64,000 bases of DNA, taken from Caenorhabditis elegans (taxonomy: Eukaryota > Nematoda > Chromadorea > Rhabditida > Rhabditidae). Positions 51,413-62,150 of this stretch are shown piece by piece. The stretch covers positions 10,354,001-10,418,000 of the forward strand of contig NC_003281.10 of the NCBI RefSeq assembly GCF_000002985.6, written 5' to 3'. Every line of letters begins with the position of its first letter. The stretch's first letter is position 1. A model generated the notes under the pieces. That model did no database searches. It saw only the letters and a program-made list of their open reading frames with translations, and was not told where the DNA came from. Both the position numbers and the translations under genes were made by a program.

Positions 51413-51703
51413 CCAAAGCGATTTTCACGCCAAAAATACGGTGCCTGGTCTCGCAACGAAACATGTTTGTTAAACGCGAAAATTTGTGCGCCTTTAAAGA
51501 GTACTGTAGCTTCAAACTTTTGCTATTGCGGATTTTCGTCGATTTTTCGTAGATCACAATCAAAACCCAAAAAAACTTTAACAAATGCTGGGAAAAACTA
51601 TGAAAACCTGATAAAAATCGTTAAAGGCGCACACTTTTTCGCATTTATCATACATTTTTCTCTTCGAGACCGGATACCGTACTTTTGGCGCAAAATTTCG
51701 CGT
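51413..51703. repeat. Palindromic repeat between hat-1 and chl-1
   Basis: The left part has CACGCCAAAAATACGGTGCC and TGGTCTCGCAACGA; the right part has TCTTCGAGACCGGATACCGT followed by ACTTTTGGCGCAAAATTTCG. The arms are imperfect complements. Inner GCGCCTTTAAAGAGTACTGTAG and TTAAAGGCGCAC also pair. A related fragment lies at about 50400-50460. Confidence 0.75.
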
Positions 51704-51834
51704 ATGGGTAATAACGGCAAGGGAATTTTGCAAATTTACAGCAAATTTAGACGAATTTCGTGGTAATTAGCTTTAAAAAAAATACAAAAATCCCACATGT
51801 AATTTCAAATTAAAATAAGATACAGATACAACGA

Positions 51835-53241
51835 TTAAAAAATGCTTGGATGCTGCTCAATTCGATCAATAGTTTTTTGATAGGCCTCCATAAGCCGATC
51901 ATAATTCTGTGAGAGCGTCGAGAACTTGGTTTCCTCATCCATTTGTCCACAGGCCGCTTGTCGAAGCTCATCGGGTGTCAACGCGAGATTCAGACGCTTC
52001 CAGTCCTGATCCGATTTCTTCATTGGTGCATACAACCGACGTTTCACATCGATTCTCTGCGCTTTCAGCTCTTCTTTATCCTTCTTATTTGTAGCACGAT
52101 AACGCAAAATTTCATAGACTCGACGGGCTTGTTGTCTGGAAATCTTGAGCTTTTCCAGTGCGGCCTGACGCATTTTGTCCGAGTATCCCCTCTTGAGATT
52201 CTCCGGTGCAAATTCCCGCAGTGTCATGCAGTTGACACAATCCACATAGTCACGGAGGCTGACGAACTGATCTCCGGGAGACTCGACGGTTACGTCGAAA
52301 ACTTCTGGAGAGGCACGAAGATCTCGCAGGAAAGATTCCATGAAACTGGCTCCAATTCCAGATTTTCTGTATTGAGGGAGCAATAGCATCTGTGCAATTC
52401 GTGGACGGATCCTGTCAATGTAGTTGTAGAATTTGAAGAGTGTCGCGTAGCCAGCCACGTTGGCCACAGTACTTCCATCTCCTTCACCGGTGTCGCAGCG
52501 TTCGTAGCTGGAAAATTGAAAAATATTTGAAATGCGTTCGATTTTTTGTAATTTCTGGAATTCGCCGCGAAATCTTCTCAACTTACATAAAATAGTGAAG
52601 CCAATTGTCTTCAGTGTTATCTGTCAGTGAGCAGCACTCGATGAAGCTGAAAAAAAAATTTTGTAGGAAAATCCTTATTTTTTAAGCACTCACAACATGC
52701 CGAGAGTCTGGATTCTTTCTAGGAAAAGGTTGAACTCTTCGGTTTGCTCGGCGACTTTGTAGACCTCGTAGCTCTTTCCTTTCAGCTCAAACTTGTGTAC
52801 CATCTCACCGAAAGGCTTGAAATCCTTCTGTTTGATGAGCTTCTGCTGGAATTCTTCTTTTCCCGAAACCAGAACATTCGGACGAACGTCTGGATGAACC
52901 AGCTTATCAATGACGTCATCGGCCTCCAGTCCGTTTTCGTTTTTCGCTTTTGAGGAATAGCTCACGTTTATGTAGCTGTAGAGGGTTTGAGCTGTGTGAT
53001 GGATGGTAACCTCGAGATCTTCGTAGCCGAAGATTGTCTCCTCATCTCCGAAATGCTGATAGACCATCTCTGGTTCGTAGCGTGGCGCAGTACTGATTTC
53101 TTGCATGTTTTTTACTGAAAAATGGGAACTTTCAAGCGAAAATTCGGTTAAACTCTTACAAAATGTCATTTTAACGACAGCAAGTCCGTCGGAAATGTAT
53201 CTCCGATTGCGATTGACATTCGTGACGTCCTCCATAACCAT
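51835..53241 (-). CDS. hat-1: Type B histone acetyltransferase HAT1
   Basis: Four exons, 53241-53160, 53114-52694, 52646-52587 and 52507-51835 (TAA), give 411 residues, close to human HAT1 (about 419). HAT1 acetylates newly made histone H4 (K5/K12) with acetyl-CoA before chromatin assembly. The N-terminal domain includes HFGDEETIFGYEDL and VHPDVRPN. The GNAT core has IDRIRPRIAQMLLLPQYRKS followed by GIGA: the acetyl-CoA loop Q/R-x-x-G-x-G is at about 233-240. The C-terminus has the HAT1-typical helical extension with KRGYSDKMRQAALEKLKISR. GTTTCAG ends one base before the ATG, a strong trans-splice acceptor. It is divergent from the 54263 gene and upstream of chl-1. Confidence 0.93.
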
Positions 53242-54222
53242 GCTGAAACTGTTAAAGAGTTGAAAACGCCATTGAACCTTGAAAATCGCGAAACAAGACG
53301 ATATTTAATCAATTTATTTACCGATTTTGCGTGGAAAATGAGAAAAAATGAAGGAATTCCGACGAAAATAAAAGAATAAAATTTAAAAAAGTTTCCCGCG
53401 GGCTTTCTCACTTCGTAAATCGACACAAAAGTGTCTCTTCGCGGCGAGACCCGTTGACTTTCGCAACCTCTCATAAGAGATGGCGTTCTCTCCGACTGTC
53501 TGAGTGTCGCGCGTCTCTCACGGCCACACACTCTCTCGTCGCGCTTTTTTCGAAATACGCCGTGCGAGTTGGCACGTTGCCAGGGATCTTCTGATGGATC
53601 CGTGCTGTTTTTCACGCCTCCGGGTGAATTTTTATCGATTTTTCAGAAATTTTTCGCTTATCTCCCGGAATTTTCATCCCAAAACGGATAAATTGATTGA
53701 TCAAGTTGATTCGTGAAGTTTAGTTGCATCATAAAAATTATAAACAAACAAAAATATCGAATTTCAAGCGTTTTCCCCGTAAAATGTCTCATTTTTATTG
53801 TGAAAAATGGCGCAAAACCGCATTATTTTGCTCTAATTGCCCGGGTTTCGCGGTTTTCTCACGATAATTAGATAAAAAAGAGTTAATTTCCATAGTTCGG
53901 CGGATTTTCGAGAATTTTTGTTGTTTTGTTCAATTAAAACTTTGTTAAAATCAGAAATTAAGTTTTTTAAAACTCGTTGTGAGATTTTTCATCGCAAAAT
54001 TTATAAATTTTTCCTATTTATATAAAAGTTTTGCTATTTTACCATTTTTCCGTTATATTTTTGTTGAAAACAACCAAATTTCATTGGAATTTTTTGAAAA
54101 ATATCAAAAAGAATTGGTTTTTTCAACGGTTTTAATGTAAAAATATTTTTTTTCAATCGAATTTTCTCTCACAAATCCGCTCAAAATTGTCAAAAATCAT
54201 TTTTAAAAAATCGAATTTTCAG
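53242..54222. promoter_or_regulatory. Shared upstream region of hat-1 and the divergent gene
   Basis: About 0.98 kb between the hat-1 start and the leader of the plus-strand gene. The 53400-53620 part is less AT-rich and CTCT-rich (CTCTCACGGCCACACACTC), typical of a worm promoter. Which gene it serves cannot be told. Confidence 0.45.
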
Positions 54223-54243
54223 AAGATTCCAAGCAACAAGTTG

Positions 54244-54270
54244 ATGGGAAGACCATCAAATAATGCATGA
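54244..54270 (+). promoter_or_regulatory. Upstream ORF overlapping the start codon
   Basis: After a strong acceptor (TTTTCAG ending 54222), ATG at 54244 opens an eight-residue frame (MGRPSNNA) whose TGA at 54268-54270 lies past the main ATG at 54263, in another frame. This should lower initiation at the main start. Confidence 0.5.
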
Positions 54271-57200
54271 GCGTTCGACAAGAACAGGTAAATTAAATTC
54301 CACTGAAAATTTCTGAAATTTCACGGATTTTCCATGTGAAATGTCCTCTAATCCATATCAGAATTGAAGGAAAACCTCGGACCAACAACGTTTTCAAATA
54401 CGAGCAACATCAGCAGAAGTATCCCATCGGATTGTATGGTGATAATAGGTGGCACAATTCCTGCCTCACATCACTCGTTCCCTGGTATGGAACATGATCG
54501 TTCATTGTTCGATGCGTCGTCTTCTTCTTCAAATGGAGGAGGATTATCGCAATTTGTTGAGCAACGTGATACAAATGACGATGAACGAGAGATTGAGGTA
54601 AAAAATTGGCGTTTTTTAACCCTAGAAACTGGATTTCTAACTGATTTTGTGGAGAAATAAAATAAAAATTAAATTTTAAGTTAGTTTTGTTGAAAAAATG
54701 GATTAAAAAAGGTTTTAATCTAATTTTGTCCAAAAAATCTAAAAACATGATTTCCAACCAATTTTGTCAAAAAAAAAGAATTTTAAAAATGATTTTAACC
54801 TAATTTCTCGATAAAATGTATCAAAACATGATTTTAATTTAATTTAGTCGAAAAAATATATTAGAAACATGTTTTGAAACTAATTTTTCCATTAAATAGA
54901 TTTTTAAAAACGATTTTGTAAAAAAAACTTATTAAAAACATGTATGAATGCACATTTTAATCGATTTTCCTATTGTTTTTCTCAATTTCTCAATTTTCAG
55001 GCCGCCGCTGCAGCGTCAGAAGCTCAACTAAAGTCATCATTTGTCGCATCGACGTCTGTCGGTGTTCCAACCAGTCAAACACTCTCTCCGTTACACATAA
55101 ATGTCAACGAGTACACGAAGCCGAATTTGGTGAGTTTTTTGTGAAAAATCTCGAAAACTTGCTCAATTTCAGCTTTTTAGGCGACTTCTCTTGAAAAACT
55201 ATGAAAAAATTCATAATTTTCCAACAATATCTGTAAAAATAGATTAAAATTGAATATTTGATAATTTTTTTCGGAGAAAATTTTAAAAATTGCGAAAATT
55301 CATGGAAAACCTGTAGAATTTTAAAAATCGAGGTTTTTAATAATAAAAATGACTGAAACTCTGAAAATTTCATTATTTTCTGTAGATATCTGCACGAATA
55401 GGTTAAAAAAAGGATTTTTCTTGATTTTTAGAGTAAAAACGTTGACAAATTTCGACATTTTCATGATGAAAATTGAATTTCGAAGTTTTTGGTGAAAATC
55501 ATTTAAAAAATGGCTGAAAAAATATCAAGAGAATACCTGAGAAATCCTTTTTTTTAAATTAAAGCCGTATTTCAAAATTTAAACCGGCTGTTCGTGAATT
55601 CTCATTAATTTCCAGACCTCAACAAATTTCCGCGACTCTGAACAACCATCAAGCAATGGATCCCACGGCGGTACAACAGCACGAAAAAAACCTTATCCAC
55701 AACCGACAATTCGTGTGGCTCAGCGAGCACCAATTATCATGGGACCGCCGAGTAACACGAATACGCAGGTGCTGTTGAGTCCTGCTGGAAATTTGCATAA
55801 TGGATATCAGTGAGTTTTTTTTTTCAAAAAAAAAATAGCCGTTTTGTTGCGGAAATGTTTAAAAAAGTGCCAAAAGTGTCGACAGTAATTTCAAAAAAAA
55901 TTTTGATTTTTTGGAAAAGCTTTCGATTTTCTATATTTTACATTAAATTCCACAAAATCCGCTGATTTCTGAAAAAATGTGGTTTTAAGAAATTTTATAG
56001 CAAAAAAAAACAATTTCATACTGGTTTCCGCGCATTTTTAAAAAGCATTTTCCACTTCTTGAGAATTAAAATCTACCAAAAATGATCGAAAATTCTTAAA
56101 CGTGTAGAATTATGAGTTTAATCTGCGATTTTCTGAAATTTTACAATAAATTTCATAAAAACTACCGGCCTCTGTGAAGCTTCTTGAATTTTCTAATACG
56201 AGAAAAAAAACCCAAAGGCTGCGAAAATTGTGTCAATTTTTGCAGGAGAATGTCATCTGGAGACTCTGCACCATCATCACCAAGCCTAATGGGTCGCAAC
56301 AAATCCAACAGTCAATTCACGAATCCCTTATCCTTCCGAAATCTTCCTCCTGGAGCTCAACGAGCCCCGAACACATCGACAAGTCGACCGCCGAGCTCGT
56401 TAGCTTCTCCATTGGGTGGAAGCGGTCGAAAGGATCACGAGATGACGCGACGACGAGCTCTGGTGGATAGAATAATAAAGTCTCGTGGACCGGATTATGT
56501 GCATTTACTACCACAAACTGAAGGTCTCTCGCATACACAGACATCGATATTACTCAGGAAGCATCGAGGAACACTTCACACTGAGGGAATGCCATTTTCA
56601 ATGCAAACGTTGATAGAATGCTCTTCGGAGCCCGATAGAACTCGGGAAACATTTGTGAAAAGGATTAGAGATTTGAATCAGAAGAGGATTAGGCATAATG
56701 ATATGGATGAACTAACTGATATAAGTGATTTGGATGATGATTTGAATGACGAGGCAGAGGAACACCGAAAATCGCCGAAAAATGTGCCACGATGGGCTCC
56801 GAAACGGATGAGATACGCGGGATTGCTCTCCCGGGCTGAGGTGTTGCTTGCCGAGAAGCAGGCTTTACTGGGAATGCTTAAAAGTCAGAAAGTAGTGTTG
56901 AATGCGTCGAGTGGTGTACGATTTGCTGGAGAAGAATTGATACCGAGGAGACGGAGACAATTGAATGGAACTTACTTTTTGTATGATAAATCACCGATGC
57001 GCAGGACAAGCGTCTCACAGTTTGGATGTTCCCGGGCAATGCCGATTCAGTCGTGGACGAGGAGAGAATTGAGAAAAGGCGTTTTTGAGTGAGTTTTTTT
57101 TTTTTGGATGAAAAATTGAAATTTTAGCTGAATTTTTAAGAAAATTATCTCAGTTTCGGAGAAAATTGACAAATCGAAAAAAAAAAGAAGAAATGAACGA

Positions 57201-60200
57201 AAAACGACAAGAAAACTGAAGATTTATCAAAAATATGTTGATTTTGATGAGAAAAATTAGACAATTTTCTTCAAAAAATTGATAAGTGACTGTAATTTAT
57301 AGATGAAAAAAAAACTAGAAAAGTATGAAGAGTAAAAATTCATTTTTCGAGGCAAAATTCCAAATTTTGAATTTTAAATTTACTAATCCCAAAGAAAATA
57401 GGATTGGAATGACCTTATTGAGCGAAAAATGGCTGAAAGCAATGAAATTTCAAAAAAAAAATCGATTTTTGCAAATCATTTTCAAAATTTCAATAATTTC
57501 CGGTCTTTTTGAAGGAAATATTCATATTTTTGCACAAAAATCAACATTTTTCCGATTTTTTTTGAAAATCTATTTTTAAATTCAGCAAATTTTATTTAAT
57601 TGTTCTACAAATAATTTTTACACTAAATATCCATTTTTTCAGAGAATCAAAAGACGAAAGGCCGTTGAACAATGCTTCTTCAATATTAAAACCAACTACA
57701 AATCCACTGGAAAAATGGGTTGCCACGTCACAATACAATATTGTATCACATTTGACGGCTGGTGGTGAGAAACGAGAATTTATGGAGTACGATTACGAGG
57801 AATATAAGCATGGAGAGGGTCTTCAACGGGTCAATGAATTATCGGCAATTGATCCGATGGAATTTGTGATTTCTGCGGATTGTAGGATTTTATTTTGAAT
57901 TTTTTGAAGAAAAAACTGGGAAAGAAAAGTGCTAAAAATATTTTTCAGCTGAAAAAAAAGAAAAGAGCATTTTTCATCTAAAAATAAACAAACACTGGCA
58001 TTTAATTTGGTTTTGAACTTTAAATATCAAACATTTTAAGATTAACTGAAAAATCTCATTGAAATTGAATTTTTCAGTTTTCGAAAAATTTACAGAAAAC
58101 AACCTTGAAATGTCGAGAAAATATGTAAAAAAATTTTCAAAAAAGTAGTAAATGTAACGGAAAATTTTCTATTATTGTGAATATTGGAGAAAAGCGCATA
58201 AAATTCATCCAAAACTGTTTTCCTCCTTTTTTTTTAAAATTTTTCTCTATAAAAATGAACGAAATCGGATGAAATTAGATTCAAAAACATGATTTATGGC
58301 GATTTTTTTTTCTAGGAAAACATGAATTTTCACAACAAAAAAATTATCATTTTAGTTGAGAAATTGGAGAAAAATTATTGAAGCCTGGATTTCAGACCAA
58401 AAAACCAAAAATTTTTTATGCTTGAATTCATTTTTTGCAAAACCGTGAAAAAGTTAAAATATTCTGGGTTTTTTTTGTCTAAAAAACCCAAAAAAAAAAA
58501 ATGTCCCAGCCCTGCTGGAATTGTAGAGTTTTGTTATAAAATGGAATAAAATAAGAACGAAATCTCACAAAAATTGGGTACCAGATTTTTATGAAAATTC
58601 TCTAGAAAATATGTTAAAATTCCTTCAAAAATTCGAATTTTTTGCAGTCACTCCATTCGAAGATCGCCAAATGACATATATGCATCGATTGTCGACGGCT
58701 CCATCAAGTACAATTCGTAAAAAGCACGGGAAGGCGATTTATTTCGAGACGGACGACCATGGGAAACCGCTGGAACACAATAGCTCCGTCGTCACAAAGT
58801 AATGAAAATTTTCAAATTTTTAGTTTATCAAAAAATTGAAAAAAAAATGTTTAAAAATTTGTTGTTCTAAAAAGGTTTTTTTTTGGAAAATAGGCAAAAT
58901 TTTAAACGAATTTTTTGTATTTTCTGAAAAGCGAAAAAAAGGATAAAACCTAAATTTTCGATTTTCCAAAGCCTATTTTTTCAACCAAAAAAAAACTTTT
59001 TTAAAAATTCAATTTTTTGCAGGAAAAAAGTGGACAAAAAGAAGGAACGTAAACCAATGGAAGAAGTCAGTAGTGATGAAGAAGAACTCAAGGAATTATC
59101 CAAAAAACGGCCACGTGGCAGACCAGCAACTGCAAAAAGGAAACCATCGAAAATGTCTGTGGCAGCAAAACTCAATAATGGAATCTATCTCGATTATTTA
59201 TTTGAAGATTTTATGAATGAGGATATTTGTGTGTCACAATTGCCTACGTTGGTGTCTTATCAGGTAAATTTGCAGGTTTTTAAAATAAAAATTCAGAAAA
59301 TTCACTGAAATTTGGAGATTTCCAGATGAAAATTCGCTGACTATGAATTTTGATATTTTCAACAAAAAAATCGAAAATGCGCTGAAATTTTGATATTTTT
59401 GGAATAAAAATTGTAGTTTTATTTTTCAAAAATCGGTCAAAAACAGTATTTTTCTTGAAATCTGTGAAAAAATTAGCAAATTGGATGATTTTTCCATTTT
59501 TTTTTCCGACCGTTTATAGTTCAAAACTGACTTTCCTTTCAGAGTATTCACGTACCCACCTACCGTACCATTCCCGACGACTATTGGCAAGATAAAGAAC
59601 CAACGGACGGAATTGTTAAGCAGGAAGAAGCTGAAGAGAAAGAAAAATCATCAGATGATCTTCTGATTACTGTAGCCAAGAAACATCATAAGCTGATGCA
59701 TGCCGAACGGGAAAGGATTAAGGTTCGGAGAGTTTTTTGGATTGAAATTTCTATTCAAAAATTGAATTTTTAGACAAAAATATGTGAACGTTTTTGAAAA
59801 ATATTGAAAAAAAAATTTAGTGAGGATCCTGAAGTTTTAAATACATTTTTTACCTATCTCCAGTTTTAAAATCATGGAAAAATGGTTCAAAACTGAAAAA
59901 AAGTGATTTTTTACAAGAATTAACCCAAAATCTACAATTTTTCAGATCTAAAACCGAATAAAAAGCATAGTTTAGCACATTTTTCAGCACTAAATTTTAT
60001 TCAAAAAGTTTTAATATTTTTCTAAAAAGGCTCTAAATATACCCAGTAAAACTGTAAAAAATTTAGTTTTTTAAAAAATTTTGCACAAAAGCTAGAAATC
60101 ATGAATTCCCACGCAAATTAATGGCCTGGCTTCGATTTTTTCGCGATTTCTAACTACTTTTTTCAAATTTCAGGAAAAAAAATTGGTAACCTACATGAAA

Positions 60201-60702
60201 TTTGGTAAAACTCTAAAAAAAATCGCCAAAAATTTTGCGGAATGTCTGAAAATCGATAATTAGAAAAAAATGAAGAAAAACTGATCAATTTTTATATTTT
60301 AGGACATCTTTATTGTGTAGTTTCGTGGGTTTTCTCAAAAAAGATTTTTAAACTTCTGAGATTATGGGAAATTTTGATGTTTTAAAGTTAAAAAATCACA
60401 AATAAATTCACATTTTTCAGAGAGAAACGGACAAACGAATAAGAAATCGTCAACCAGCTCAAAAATCGGCGGCCGCCACACCAGCACACAGCTCATCATT
60501 CGCAGTACCAAATGCCGGAGAAGTTGAAGACGACGAAGACGGCAATCAATATCCACCATTTGATATGAATCAATTTGAATTGGATGCTGCAGTTGTGTCA
60601 AGGCGTCGTTTTGCTTCTGTCGAGAAACCATTTGAGCAACGCGATTTTCTCAATAATCATCGAAAGAAATCCACCATCAATACCGAGTTAACCAGCAAAT
60701 AG
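54263..60702 (+). CDS. Large nuclear protein, candidate KANSL1-like (PEHE) subunit
   Basis: Ten exons, 54263-54287, 54362-54597, 55001-55129, 55616-55809, 56246-57088, 57643-57881, 58648-58798, 59023-59263, 59543-59722 and 60421-60702 (TAG), join in phase to 839 residues. The N-terminal third is Ser/Pro/Gln-rich and looks disordered. The middle has an acidic stretch (DISDLDDDLNDEAEEHRK) and a likely coiled coil (RAEVLLAEKQALLGMLKSQK). A basic AT-hook-like KKRPRGRPATAKRKPSK lies near 630. Residues 690-750 (YRTIPDDYW, acidic linker, DDLLITVAKKHHKLMHAERERI) resemble the PEHE domain of KANSL1 (T-P-x-W, SDxxF..H...E..ER). KANSL1 is the scaffold of the MOF/NSL histone acetyltransferase complex. The homology was judged by eye and is tentative. 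Exon 9 ends at a weak donor, GTTCGG. Confidence 0.7.
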
Positions 60703-62150
60703 TGTCATTTTTCCCCATTTTTTCTTTTTTTTTTCTGAAGCAGCTTTTGAATTTGGAAATTTTGAAATTGAAAATTGTGAAATATTCCTAAAATTGCAAA
60801 TTTTTCGACGAAAAAATATCAAGATTTTAGCATTTAATTTACAGTTTTTAAAGGGAAAACACGCCAAAAAAGTTCTCAAAAAATCTTGAATAATGCGCAT
60901 TTTTTCCTCTAAAAATATACAAAATTCTGGATAAAATTACTGAAATCTCCATTTTTGACGTAAATTGAGATTTAATTTGGTAATTTCCAGTGTTTTTTAA
61001 CGCCAAAAAATTCAGATTTCCTATGAAAAATCTAGAAACTTGTACATTTTTAGCAGGTTTTTCCCCCTGAAAAAAAATTTTTTTAATTCAAAAATTCTTG
61101 AAATGCCGAATTTTGATTTTTCTCGCGTTTTCCATGTCAAAATTCAAATTTATTTCTCATTTCGAAAGCTTCTTCATCTTCATTTTCTCCAGAATCCCAT
61201 CCCATCCTAAACATGAATCTCTGTCACATCTCATTTCGCACTTTTTCGTTTTTTCCCCATTTTTTCCATTACGACGATCTCTCGTTTTTTAAAATTAATT
61301 TTTGTTTTTTTTTTGAGTGTAGCACTTTGCCTACATTACTGTAAAATTAGAAAATTTCATAGTTTTTTGCAGATTTTTTTTGGAAGAAAACTGGCAGTTT
61401 TTGGGAGAATTTTTGGATTTTTTCCAACCCAAAAATGTCTGAAATTTGGAACAAAAATTGAGAAAAAAAAACCTTTTTTTCTTAATTTTTCTCACTTTTT
61501 TGAGTCTCAAAATTAAGAAAAATTCAAATTCCCAACCCGAAAAATTGCACATTTTCCCCAAAATTCTTCTGCCACGTCACAAATATCATCACCCGGTCCC
61601 CGTAATTTCCCATAAAACAAGCCTCTAATTCATTTTCCCACCCAATTATCCGCTGTTGATTTGTTGTTCAATGTTTTTTTTTCGGTACCTCACTTATTTT
61701 ATATATATATATTTAAATATTATCACAACTAGAACCTTTTCCTTCTCCTCTTCCTGCTGAGCCATCTCATTCTCAATTTGTAACGACTAAAAATTCCCAA
61801 ATTTTTGTGCGCATTTTTTTTCATTATTATTATTATTACTACCATATTATTTCTCATCATTTGAAAGAAAAATGCCGGTTTTATTTAGCCAACAAAAATT
61901 GCATACAAACGAAGAAAAAAGGTCACCTGAAACCGAAATATTTTTGCCTGACACGAGGCGGCGGCGTCGCGGTTTGCATCATGGAAATTGCAAACGCGCT
62001 CCACTGGACTCTCGCTCCTGGCTAACTGAAGTTAGTCACTGCGCCTATCAGTAGTAACTATTTTTCTCTGAAATCTCGGAAAATCTTTTTCTATAGATAT
62101 ATAGAAATATAAATTTTTGTATTCTCTGAAAATTCCAGAAGAAAAAGCTT
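60703..62150. other. Intergenic DNA before ymel-1
   Basis: 3' UTR of the preceding gene, then AT-rich DNA. The block at about 61130-61300 and 61560-61790 is pyrimidine-rich and promoter-like. No coding exon seen. Confidence 0.45.

Noticed and set aside
55104..55373. Minus-strand 89-codon frame
   Set aside because: Falls mostly in an AT-rich intron of the KANSL1-like gene.
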